DNA of 64,000 bases from Cyclospora cayetanensis (lineage: Eukaryota; Apicomplexa; Conoidasida; Eucoccidiorida; Eimeriidae): assembly GCF_002999335.1 (NCBI RefSeq), contig NW_020312292.1, forward strand, positions 124,001 through 188,000, in the 5' to 3' direction. Shown piece after piece: positions 11,595 through 22,973 of this stretch. The stretch's first letter is position 1. Every line of letters begins with the position of its first letter. The position numbers and the translations under genes were made by a program. The notes beneath the pieces are model-generated. The model did not search any database, was not told the origin of the DNA, and saw nothing but the letters and a program-made list of their open reading frames with translations.

Positions 11595-14500
11595 TCATCT
11601 TTTGTCTGCGTACTTCCGTGTTGCCCCGCTGAGGACGGGTGCCTGCTCCTCGAAGGATACGACAATCGGTTTGAATGCCTTGAGCGGCTTGCGGCAGCTG
11701 AACGACGGTCTAAATACCGAGATGGTGAACGTGTAGGTCGGCTTAGAGACGAGAATGGAGGTTTCGGCTTTTCCCGCTGTTTTTTGCGATTGTTTGGAGC
11801 CGCTGACTCTTGAATAGTTGCGCATGTTTGCTAGAGTTTCCACTGTTATGTTGTCCCCTGTCTCGACTTCAATCTCCTCCGGCAGCAATACAAGCGAAGT
11901 ATACCACGAGTCTGTCTCACCGTTACGGAACGTGCCAAAAAACTGTCCGGGATATATCTCGATCTGCAACAAAAAGGCGAAAGGTGAACGCAAAACGAAC
12001 AACGCAGCCCATCAAACCGGCTCCTAGCGTGCCCGTATGCTTGCCTGCTCAGGATTTTTGCTGCTCCCTGCTTACCTTGATGACGACTAGCAACCCTGCC
12101 ATATGTCCCGGTTTGTGGATGACAAAGCTGAGGGTTTTGCGTTGTTCCATTTGCTTGGCCATCGGCTCTTGAAACTTGAGTGTCTCGAATGGCTGGAAGC
12201 CTTCGCTGAGAAGTAGATGCGTTGTGTTAAGGCGAACAGACTGGAGCAGGATGCGGCGGGGGGAGAGTATGCTACGACCCTGAGGAGTGAGAAGGAGAAA
12301 GAAACGAATCAGCAGAAGGATGCCAGATAGTCACACAGCGCGATCACCTTAGGGCCGTAGTTATGTTGTTTGTTGCCCGCGTTCTTTTAGTTTTAAAGGA
12401 GCTTTACACAAAAAGCAAGCCAACAGACGCTCGTAAACTTTACAGTCGTAATACTTTTTTCAACGTAAACACGTGGTCAAAGAATTTTAGAAGAAGACCA
12501 CTTCTCCTTTGCACATCCGTTGCTCCCCATTGCAAGTACTCCCTGCCCTCTCGAGGAAGCCTTTACAATCGGCAGAAGCCCATGAAATGAGGGACTTGAT
12601 ATTACAAAGGATTATAGGTAGTCATTCTTGTTGCGAAGCTGTTGCATAGAACACCGCTTGGCTCATGATCACAGTAGAGGTAGGTGCATGTTTTTCGTAT
12701 GGTCTAGAGCCCATCTGCACTGAGGTCCATGTGCGCAGAGGATTCTTTATCCCGAAAAACTGAATTGCCACGAAGAGTATATGTATCTCGAAAGATCGTG
12801 GCTCAGGCCGCACCGTTTCAACGTAGTGTCATGCGTCATGATGATGATGCACACTGAGAACTTGCTCTAATGAGGATTCCTAAATTCTGTATTAGAAACT
12901 AAACTTTTCTCAGTTCCCAAATCCCATGCTACCGATCTCCCCGTTCATTAGCGTTCTTACCTCGTAAGAGTGCGCAGGATACAAGAAATGCTCCGGCTCC
13001 GGCAGACTGGCCGGGCAGATAAGCGTCTCGGCCCCAAAAGGGATACTCAACGGGAGGCAGCCTGTCCTCTCCTGGATATCGGAAACCGCATCGGCGACAC
13101 CTGTTGAGAATCATGCGGCGCGGATCACACAAACAAACACACAAACACGCACACGCACACACACACAGTTGTGGCAACAAGTACAGAGGGGCCAGCAGAG
13201 GCTCATAAGAAGGGTGCAATACAACTAGAAGAAGAACTAAATAGCTGTGTATGTATCTGTCTGGGTCTATGCACATAGGCCCCTCGCCACGCCGCCTCAG
13301 ACCATCGATTTTCGTATTCGACGGCACAACACACAGGATCGGCTGTATTAAGTGCGCCCGCAGCCCGCCCTCCGGACCTTCCTGAGAAGCAAAGTCGCCT
13401 ATGATCTCGTGAATGATAATTTGTGGATCTTTGAAAACTTCCGTTGGGATCCGCTTCGAGTACCCGTGGATGACATCAATCTTTTGGCTCATTCCAATTG
13501 CCTCGACGAACTTCTTAGCCCGCGAGTGGGAAGGCCGCGAAGCTTCCAGTGCCACAACATGGGCTGCGCCGGCAGCTACTGCATTCACGGAGAGCAGAGA
13601 AAAAGGGCCCGTTCCGATTTCCAGCACGCGGCGCCCCTCAACAAGCTTGCGGCGAGCACTCGACGGATCCCCGGTCCAGTTCATTGCCTGCGGAGGGGAC
13701 GTAGTCGAGACACCACACGCAGGGGAAGCGGCATAACCAAGAACGAAATTCCAACGATGCTTGCAAGCACAAGGGTGACAAGCGCGCATACTCTTCCACA
13801 AGGGCAGGTCGCTGCAGCATGCACCCTGCGACCCACTGCAGTATATACACCCTTGGAGCCCCCTCTCCCGCTTTTTTGCGTGCGTCATCCTCTCCTTCTT
13901 CTGCTAGCCCGATCGTCTTACTTTTCTGTAGTAGGAGACTCTGTCGCTGTCTTGCATCATAGCCAGGTGGTTTTCCTCCGCAAACTGGCCACAGATGCTG
14001 AGTGTGTGGACCTCCTCGCTTTCATTGACTTTTGTAGTGGCAACGATTCCCATCTTCAGCAGGAGATCCAGTTTCTCCCTCAAACTCCATTTTGGAGCGT
14101 AAGAAGACGTTCTCCGGCTTTTCAGGGGCACAGAAGGAATTAGGCAACGCAACTCCCGGTGTACGCGAGGAACAACAGATTCAACGCCTGTCTCATCTCC
14201 CTTCCTACTGCTGTTTCCGCCATTAGAGTGATTGCCGCTCGATGCGCGCTGCAGTTTCGTGGGTCTTTGATCCTTTTCCTTTCCGAAAAGGCGCTTGGAG
14301 CTCTGCTCAAGACCCCCACTTTCCGTATTGTTGCTGTTGCCAACGTTCTCTTTGCTGCACTCGGAATCGGAAACCTCGCACTCCCTTTTCCTTGAGTCTA
14401 TTCCGCTGCTTCTCTTTCGAGAAGATTCCACGCGGCTGGACGCGGGTGGCGTGCAGTCAGGCGCACAGCAGGGCGTATCAGGGGTCCCCAAGTCCCTTAG

Positions 14501-14605
14501 GCCCCCTGGGGGGCCCCTACGGGGGCCCATTGAAGTTTCCTTGTTTCGTTTGTAGAAGGCGGCTTCCCGACTCCGACGCTCAGACGACCACGAAGCACCC
14601 GCCAT
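11595..14605 (-). CDS. Divergent protein arginine N-methyltransferase
   Basis: Transfers methyl groups from S-adenosylmethionine to arginine, by family. Exons: 14605-13922, 13687-13303, 13100-12961, 12279-12076, 11963-11595, giving 593 residues with all phases consistent. Residues 1 to about 150 are a Ser/Lys/Arg-rich, low-complexity extension. Before the catalytic core comes MMQDSDRVSYYRK, the usual PRMT lead-in. SAM motif I is VLEIGTGPFSLLS; the double-E loop is HEIIGDFASQEG with both glutamates kept; then SIPFGAETLICPAS, and the beta-barrel with PFETLKFQEP, IHKPGHMAGLLVVIK and YPGQFFGTF. The exon 2 donor (GTCTGAG) is weak but gives the right phase. The motif I glycine pattern (GTGPFS instead of GTGTGI) and barrel mark it as divergent from PRMT1. 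I cannot assign a subtype. ATG 14605 is the first in-frame Met of exon 1. Confidence 0.85.
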
Positions 14606-15963
14606 AATTCCTCCATAAATGCAGCTTGGCGCCCGGATCAGCCACAGACACAACGCAGGCAAAGAAGAAACTTGAAAGCGCGTTCCAGGGAAGCAGAGAA
14701 AGGCAGGCTGAAGAGGTGCAAGCGGAGCGCTACGAAGCCGGATAAATGCGACTCTTCAAAGCGAGATACGTGTGGTTGTAGCATAAAGCATAGACCTGGA
14801 TGGGATCAGGAAGGAGTGCTCGTCTTGAGGGGCCCTGCCATCCTTCCCTGTGCCGTCTGCGCTGTTACAGCCGCCCCTACGGGCTTGTGAAGTACACAAA
14901 CTCCATCTAAGACCCTCCCCGCTTAATAAAACCGACTGTCAGGATTTGTTGGGCGAGCCAGGACAAGCAGCCCTGGGGGCTGTAGCGCCGGAGGGGTTGT
15001 TTTTGTACTTCGGCTTTAGGGCTATTATTGCTTGTGGGACTGGGCACTTCTGTTCGTTCGGTGGCGCGAACCGATTATTAATTTGCATCGCCCGAGAGAC
15101 CACGTCAATTAAATATTGTATGAAATTTAGCCGTTTTTATTCATGCTCAAGAGCAGCAAACCATCACTCGTGCTACGGATAGGCGGGCGCTGTTGCAACG
15201 ACGCATCACCATCTGTCTTGTTTGTCTCGCTGCTGCACTCTTATTCTACCTCAAAAGAGAAATAGGGATTAGTTTTTTCTCCTTCTCTTATGTGATCGTG
15301 CGAGGCTTGCATTTGATTTCCACTAGCCGCAAATTCTCGTGCGGATCTGCTTTCAGCAGTCTGCGACTTCAGTGTTGCAAACTGGAGGGGCAATACCGTA
15401 CACCAGGCGCTCCTTAGGCAAAGAGGAACAGGAATTTCTCTTTCCTCATCGTTTCGTAATCCAGTTTCTGTTTAAGCTACCATTGTATGTTTGTTTAGGG
15501 TCATGAGGTGCTGCAATTGAGTTTTCCCCGGTATCAGCGTTATGTCCACCTCTGAGTTGCCTTCATCTGCGACTGGTTCGCACCTTAGTGATATCGAGCC
15601 GCCTTGATACTTCTTACTGGAGTGTAAATGTAAGCCAGACACCAAGAGGGGGGCAGATGGCCTGGTGTCGCCAATCGTAGCTTTGGAACGCCCGTTTGTA
15701 AGGCTCCATCCGTAACCCCAAGCAGACACTCGCTTTTCCTTTTCATCCCAACCTCGATGAACCTGAGGACGGATATTTGAGTGTTGTTTCCTCCCCTTTC
15801 TCTCCAGTCACGCTGTCCATGCTGCGGGTCGCGCCCTAACTCTGGTACTTGCAGCCATTACGCTTATGACAGCTCATTTTCGTCGTTTTGTGCTTATCTT
15901 GTTGCTTTCCGTCCTCTTGATCTCAGTGCTGGTGCAAATCTCCTCCCATTGCCGCAGAAAAGC
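14606..15963. other. Divergent intergenic region, PRMT to subtilisin
   Basis: Separates the minus-strand methyltransferase start from the presumed plus-strand subtilisin start, so it should contain both promoters. Frames at 14672-14890 (plus), 14850-15182 (plus) and 15729-15472 (minus) have no recognisable domain. Nothing else noted. Confidence 0.45.
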
Positions 15964-18900
15964 ATGGTAGTGTTTGAAAGGGTAGCTTTCTTCATTTTCA
16001 AGTCGATGCTTTTCCTTTTAATTCTCCCCCATTCGAGGGTTTACTGCCTAAGGATAGAGGGTGGTACAGGAGAGCAAAGTGACGGAGGCAGTAAAACTGC
16101 TAACCTTAGCGCTAGTGCCAGCACCATGCCACCTAGCAGGCGGGATCACCTCAGTGTTTCTCTCTGTGATAGTTTCTACCTTCAAGAAAGGGGCCAGCGA
16201 CTGCCGCAAAACCCAGAAATTCGCAGAAAGCGTTGCGCCGCCACATTGCACACATCAAAAAGCACAACGATGGAAACAAGAAAAGAGCCGAAAACCGATA
16301 GCGGAGCAGAAGAGGGTTTTAACGGCCCATTCAAAACCAGAAGGAGATTCAGAGAGGCGAGCAACCAATGCCATGCAGTCAAGCGGTACAGGGCACTGCC
16401 CCGCCTCCAGGCCCTTTAGTTCTCTCCCTTGCTTCGCCAATCCGCTACAATGTAGCGGAGATTCGTCGACTCCAGTATATTGTGTCTTAGGGGTACCCTG
16501 CCTATGTCCTGCTGCATGTAGGAGTTAGCTGAGCTTCAAGCAGAGGGGGCACGGACGAGGGAAACGTACCGACTCCTTGTCTCCTGGCACCCCGAATGTC
16601 TCCAGACACTCCAGAAAAAAGTCCCCTCTGCAATCCAAGGGCTTTGCAGCAGGGAGACAGTCCCGATGCAGCTCTTCGAGAACCCGAACACACATAGAGA
16701 AGGAGGAAGCGAAAGGCACGGAGGGATCCTTAAAGGAGACAGGGCTTCCTGGGAGAGCAGCGTGCTGCTTCGCGGCGGAGTATACATGGAAGACCGCGTG
16801 GGATTTGCTGAACTGGAGCAAGCGGCGGCTCGAGAGGCCTTAGAAGGTCGGTACCTTGCTCTCTGGTTGTTTACTAGGGCCCTGGGACTGCACGCGAAAT
16901 TGGGGCTTAGTCTTTCTGGGTGTCTGGGTAACTGCCGAGACAAACTAAGGGAGAAATTCCAAAGAGCCCCTCCGATGGTGGCTGCCTACTATGGAACCCT
17001 CAGCACAGATATACTGCGCATCAACAAATCGGGTGGACAGACACATGTGAGTAGTGCTGCTGCCCCTTCTTTCCTTCTGGCCACCGTTGCTCTAACTACC
17101 AACAGCCGCTCTTGGATTAAGGGCTTCTCCATCCTGAGACGCCGCTGATTTAAAGCAATGCCTGATGTGTCTTCTGTCCCTCTGGAACCTCTGCGTATCG
17201 TTTTACAGTTACTCGAGACTTGGTAGCGCTTTCTTCGCGTCGCGTGCAGCAGCGATTATAGCAAAAGAACCATGCAAACCCGCCTCTGTGCACCTAGATC
17301 TGCCTCTCATGTTTTATGTGTTCGTGCTTTCCTCAGTCAGATCTGCGGCCTTCTAAATTTTTGTCGACTCTAAGGGAAGTAGCCGAATCTCTATCTGGGA
17401 GCCCAAACGCGGAGACTGGGGCCCTTGGGGTCGTTCTTTCAGAGGCACTGGCGTGCGTCAGCACGGTGTCTCTAGACCGCAAGCTAGAACTACAGATGTT
17501 GCAGCCTCTAAGTGAGGTTCCCGATGTGGCACAGTCAAATCCTGTTAGGAAAAACACGGAGCGACTGGCGTTTAGCGACCAGCACGCGACGGGGGATGCC
17601 GTGGAAAGAAACAATGCAAAGGACAGCTCGCAACCTGAGATCTTCAGGACTCCCTCCGGATTGCTCGGCGATCCATTCCAAATGCGACAGTGGTATTTGC
17701 ACTCCTTCTTTGGGAATTTCACTGTTGCCGCTGAGAAAGCATGGCAAAAGCTCGAGGCAATTGAGAGCTGTGCGGCGAACGACTCTGAGCTAATGCCAGA
17801 TGAAGTTAACAGAGGGGCACCATAAAAGCCACACGCGATCTGGTGTATTTGGGAGGCCGTTCGAGCGGAAAGGGAGGGAAGGGGAAGGGTAGGGGCTTCG
17901 GGCTGTGCGAACTGAGGGATGGGCTTTGCGAGGGCTAAGGTTTTTTTCCTGTCATGGGGCACATGAGGGGGGAAGCATATGGCACCACTTCTTTTGCTGT
18001 GAGCTCCTGTGCCGCTACATCGAAGTTCTACCGCCTTCGCATCCTTCCCCCTCCTTTCTCCCCGTTCCCTGCCGATGGACAGTGCCCTGTGGTGTTTGCG
18101 ATTTTTGTGTGAGCAGTGAACGCCTCGCCGGTTGTGCTGGCGGTGCTGGATACGGGGTGCTACCTGCACCAGGACTTCATTGACGGCTTTGACATCGCAA
18201 ACAGCATTTTCTGGGATAATGACGGGGAGACAGACTGCAACGATGGAGTTGATAACGATGGAAACGGCTATGTAGACGACTGCTTTGGCTGGGTAAGACA
18301 CGCCACCGGCAGAGGCGTTAATGTCGTGGATCGTCTCACGGGCCAGGATCGCTGAGCAGCCAGAGGCCAAATAGTTGTGTGGAAGCGCCAGTGCAATGCT
18401 TTGGCAGCGTCGTTCCATGCGATAGCACCTATTCGTGCATAAGATAGCAATTGAAGGGCAGACAGACAGCAAAATCTGCTAGACGACGTGTGCCGGGTGG
18501 CTCGTGCTGTCAGTTTTGTGTCCCTTGTATATGAGGCTTTCCTCTCCGATCTAATGCACAGCTCGTCATTTCTCCGATCTAATGGGCAGTTTGCCGATGT
18601 TCTTCGATAGAATGAGCAGCTTGTCGGTTTTCTCCGATAGAATGTGCAGCTTGTCGGTTTTCTCCGACAGAATGTGCAGCTTGTCAGTTTTCTCCGATAG
18701 AATGTGCAGCTTGCCTATGCTCTCCTCTAGGCGTGCTTCTACTGTTTTTGACGTACTGTGCTGTTGCTCTCTCCCGAGTTGCGCTCTCAAATGCTCGTTT
18801 TGCCTCGGTTACAAATGTGCCGCCGGCTGCTCTCCTGCGGAGTTCTCATGCCGGTTCGTCTTCTCCAGAATTTCGTAGAGGACAACGGCTACCCTTTTAC

Positions 18901-21441
18901 AGATGACGCAGGACATGGCACTTTGGTGACTTCAGTGGCAGCGGCGCGAGCGCATGATGGACGTGGGGGGCGGGGGATCCACCCTCACCCCAAAGTCATG
19001 TGTCTCCGGGTGGGCAGCAAAAATGGAGTGTGGACATCCGCCACCATTCCTGCCTTGGATTACGCCGTTAAAATGAAGGCGAACGTTTCCAATCACTCAT
19101 ACGGCGGGCCTGGGTGAGATGCGCAGGGCGTGCGCAGCGCGCCTGGGGCTTAAGAGATATATTAAGTCGTGCTCGCGTCCAGGGGTCTTCGACACACTGC
19201 GTTCCCAATAAGCCTGATCGTATGGCCTCCTTCTTCCTTGCAAGAAGCATGTAGCCTCTGTGGCAATGCTTTGCTGCTGCCTCACTAAGTCCAATGCGCC
19301 TTCTCTTCCCCCTATTTTCATTCTCCGTGTCTGTCGTGTGTCTTTTAGATTCGTGGCGGCAGAGTATGAGGCCTTCCACCGAGCTCTGAGATACGAGCAC
19401 TTGGCGGTCACTGCTGCGGGCAATGCTGCCTGCGATATCGACGAAAATGAGAGCTGCTAGTGCGTGAAACTTGCTCAAACACCTAGTGGACGGCGGTCGG
19501 GGGGGAGCCTCGAAGGGATCGGTCGATTCCGAATGCTGGCCCTGTCTGCGTGCGCGCGCGTATCGCTCCTCGTGTGCCTTTGCTAGGAGTGCGCCTGCCC
19601 GCATGCGGGCAGAGGTGATATTGCTAGCCTCGAAGCTGCTTGCCCCCTTTTTAGCAGGAATTCCAGTCTTCTTGGCGCTCCTTATTTGATCATCTGTTGT
19701 GGTACTCTTGAACTGGGCATCTCCCCTTCTTTTTGCATGTTCTTCTGCCCTTCTTTTTGTAGCTGCCCCGGCCTTTCATCATTGCCATTCGTCCTCCTTT
19801 TGAGGCTGAATTCTTCGACGCTGCCTTCCCGCACCCCTCTTCCCTTTCCACGCGGCGTGCGTCTGTATCCGCTTGTCGCACGCTGCTGCGCACACTGCAG
19901 ACCGGACTCTCCCTTGTGCCTTTGCTTCTAGCTTTACGCCGGGAGCCTTCCGCCTTCGCGGCTTGATCAACGTAATGGCCAGCGACATTTCCGGGTTTAG
20001 GGCCTCTTTTTCTAACTACGGAATGAAGGGCGTCGACGTTGCTGCCCCAGGAACCTTGCTTTACGCAGGCACGAACTACAGGGCTAACTCCGGCAGCAGA
20101 AAATGTACTTCTTGTAAGTACACGCGGCACGGCTGCACTTTGGTTGCGCTGACTTTTGTGCATCCTTAAAGTAAATTGCTTCCTCTCGACTTGGGGGAGG
20201 GGGGTGTGCGAACTTCGCGGCGCGTGAGAGAGAGAGACACTCTTCGAGGGCACAGAGGGCGGGGGGCGAGGATGAAGCTTGGAAACACAAAAAAGCCTGA
20301 AGCACATGCCAAGCAACTCACAGGCACTAGAAGCTAGCGTTGTGGAAGAGGCTTCCCGACCGACGCTTAGACACAGCCTTCTCGAATGAAGCAACAACAA
20401 AAAGAAGAGCAAACACCAAAGAAACTTCAGACACACCGATCTTTAGGAGCTTATATGAAGGCGCCCCCTTTCTAAAACTGCCTTTGCAAAAGCGTCTCTA
20501 GATATATATATATATATATATTATATGTATCAGTGGGACGTCTCTCTGGGTAGAGAGCTGTACATGGGCTTCAAAGGCAGGGAGGGACCTTACAAGTTGC
20601 TGTCGCATATGCATGCATGCCTTCTGAGATGCAAAGCAGAGCTCCTGCCCAGTTGGAAGCCCTTCTTGCCTGAATTGCTGTGTGTGTGTGTGTGTGTGTG
20701 TGTATGTTGGTGTGTGTGTGTGTGTGTGTGTATGTTGGTGTGTGTGTGTGTTGGTGTGCATGTTTCCTGCTGGTGTCTCTAGGCTACACGTACTGCGATG
20801 GCACATCTTTTGCGGCTCCCATAGTCTCGGGGATGGCTGCTGCCCTGTGGCACTATTTCGAGGCTGTGAACCCTCCTGGCTGGCAGCACTCCACAGAGCG
20901 TCCTAGCAGAAAAGTAGAAAAGGCCATCATGTACTCAGTCACGGGCTCAAAAGCGCTGGCAGGTGAGCAGACTCTGGTAGCTCGGAGAAAGCGAAGCGAA
21001 GCAACCCGAAGTGGATAGCTGCGGCCTAGCCGAATATAGAGAGACACGGGGAGTGGTGCCTTTTTACAGAGCTTCATTTGAGTGTACGAACAGGGGGGAG
21101 GGAACGGGGGGCGGGGGAGGTGGATAAGCAAAGGGAGAGCGTGGGTCTGGACGCGAAGCCGACAGCGAAAAATTCTGGCAGCGCTTACGAACTCGCCTCT
21201 ATCGTTGCCTACAGGGGCCCTCGGCACGAATGGCGTTGTGAATATGTGGCGTGCCATGAGTTACTATGATAAGATACCGGGGCCTTTTGTTCCGGAGTAC
21301 CAGATGCCTGAGCGTGGCTACGATCCACTGTACAGCGGGGGGGACGGCGGAGAAGGGCCTTCTTACGGGGATCGCTCGATCCCGCTATTTGTCTCGGTGT
21401 GCCTAGGAGCTGCTCTTGTGGTCAGTGCCTATGCGCTCTGA
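15964..21441 (+). CDS. Subtilisin-like serine protease with C-terminal membrane anchor
   Basis: S8-family endopeptidase, probably in the secretory pathway. Confident exons: one ending at 17046, then 17337-17769, 18117-18292, 18869-19113, 19349-19459, 19932-20113, 20783-20962, 21215-21441; phases agree from 17046 onward. Pre-domain motif is DPFQMRQWYLHS. Catalytic Asp lies in VVLAVLDTG (codon 18149), His in DDAGHGTLVT (18914), oxyanion Asn in VTAAGNAACD (19422) and Ser in CDGTSFAAPIVSG (20806), so the full triad is present. The C-terminus ends with a hydrophobic segment (PLFVSVCLGAALVVSAYAL), a probable membrane anchor. ATG 15964 opens a good signal peptide (MVVFERVAFFIFKSMLFLLI), but how it splices to the 17046 exon is unresolved; ATG 16666 is the alternative. 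After the Asp comes an unusual acidic stretch rich in Asp/Asn (DNDGETDCNDGVDNDGNG) that resembles a calcium-binding loop. Apicomplexan SUB proteases process secreted proteins; which SUB this is cannot be told. Confidence 0.88.
18541..18730 (+). repeat. 30-bp minisatellite in subtilisin intron
   Basis: About six tandem units of 30 bases, core TCTCCGATAGAATGTGCAGC followed by TTGTCGGTTT. Units start at about 18541, 18571, 18601, 18631, 18661 and 18691, with point differences. It lies in the intron between the exons carrying the catalytic Asp and His. Because 30 is a multiple of three it stays open in frames on both strands, but it is intronic in the model given here. Confidence 0.9.
20504..20522. 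repeat. (TA)n run in subtilisin intron
   Basis: Short AT dinucleotide run within the intron 20114-20782 of the subtilisin gene. Confidence 0.8.
20680..20761 (+). repeat. (TG)n microsatellite before the catalytic-Ser exon
   Basis: GT/TG repeat with TATGT interruptions, ending about 20 bases before the acceptor of the exon that carries the catalytic serine of the subtilisin gene. Confidence 0.85.
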
Positions 21442-22973
21442 CCCTCAAAGAAGGGTTTCTCCTGCTTTGAGCTCGCCATGAGGAGAGCGAACGGGGTGGA
21501 GGGAAGGGGCAAGAGCCAGACAGCAATAGAATCCCAACAGTTGCGTAGTCCGCCCTGGAAGCGAGCAGGCAGAGAGGAGGTATTGGTGGAGGCGGAGAAG
21601 GCAGAGCCGCGCTCCCTCCCCCATCCTCAGTGTGTTTTTGCATGCCCTCTTTCCGTGGCAGCTCATCTAGGGCTCACTGAGGCGAAAAACCCTTAAACAA
21701 CTTCTCTCCCACGCCACACGGTATTTTTTTAAACTCCGCCGACTGGCGTGGGAAAGTGCAAAATCCCTGCACCCGCGTGTCGCAAGGAGCAATGCACACC
21801 CCGGTGGAGGTTTGCAGACTTTATTCATGCATGTAGATATGTTGTTCCCTCCCTGTTGAAGGACATGTATGTCCTCAAACAAAGGCTCCTAATCAGAGAT
21901 CCAGAGAACACGCGTGATGCGAGTCAAACACAAACAGCGAATGGTACCAATATCCTAGGAGAAATTTGCCAGATGCTAAGTGCGCGTCAACAGATGGCCT
22001 ACAGGGGGAGAAGAAGCCTCCCGCGCCTTCCCTCTGCGCCCCCAAAGCCAACACCGCGCGTGAAATGTATACACACATTCGGCACGCGGATGGAGATACA
22101 CGTACTCTGGGCACACACAAATATGTGATATATATATATATATCTTCCGAGGCCCTGCTGCCCCACAGAAGCCAAATTGAAATCCATACACAGACAGGGA
22201 AAGGCCTATGGATGTCTGCCCACAGCCAGCCGCCTCTTCCGCCATCGTCGACTTGTCGGCAGCCGCTCGAGGCTCCTCTCCTCTTTTCCGGTCGAGCACT
22301 AGAGACTGGAAATATTTGGAGAAGGCGCGGCCTGTGAGTAACGATAGGAGCGGTAGAGGGCTAAAATGCGGGTAGGAGAAGGCGGAAGTTTCCGGAGTCT
22401 GCGATATATCAGCCGCCCTTCACTGCCGCGAGGAAGGAGGGGCCGCCTTCCATATGAAGGCGCGTACTGCTCCGGTACAGCCAAAACAACAAACGGAAGA
22501 AGATACCAAAATCAAGACAAAAGCAATTAAACACGGCTTGCCCACACCACTCCCACGAATGCCAAAGCCGCAGACTTGCGGCTGTGCTCTGCAAAAAGCA
22601 TCGACTGGTGCCGACCCCTCGATCTTGTCCAGTCAAAAGCACTCCCTTGGCTAACTTCCCCCACGCATGCAGCGCGCACAAACGAAGAAATAAAACCAGA
22701 GAGGACGAGAAGAGGAGACAGATAGAGATATATATGTATATATATATATATATTTAGAACGAGAGCTAGCGCGATCGCCAGAGAGACAGCGAGAACGAGC
22801 ATAGGGAAAAAAAGATCCCTCCCCTCTTCTTCGTCTCGTGTTCGTATTTAGCGCTGGACGAGGCAGCATAGCGCGACTGCCTTTCCCTCTCTTTCCTCTC
22901 ACTTTTCCCTCTTTCATTTCCCTCTTTCATTTCCCTCTTTCATTTCCCTCTATACTGCTTCTTGTACATCATC
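21442..22973. other. Convergent spacer, subtilisin to cyclin-fold/ApiAP2 gene
   Basis: Lies between two 3' ends. It contains short TA runs near 22130 and 22726-22755 and a 13-base tandem repeat (CCCTCTTTCATTT, about four copies) at about 22906-22952. No coding potential recognised. Confidence 0.55.

Noticed and set aside
12622..12813. Minus-strand frame between methyltransferase exons
   Set aside because: Joining exon 3 (ending 12961) directly to 12279 keeps phase 0 and PRMT continuity; this frame begins with a non-ATG codon, has an in-frame stop just upstream and no acceptor.
14480..14540. GGGGCCCC-rich palindromic clusters, also near 5070-5115, 23550 and 45545-45580
   Set aside because: They share only short GC blocks and no flanking similarity or target-site duplication, so there is no support for a mobile element.
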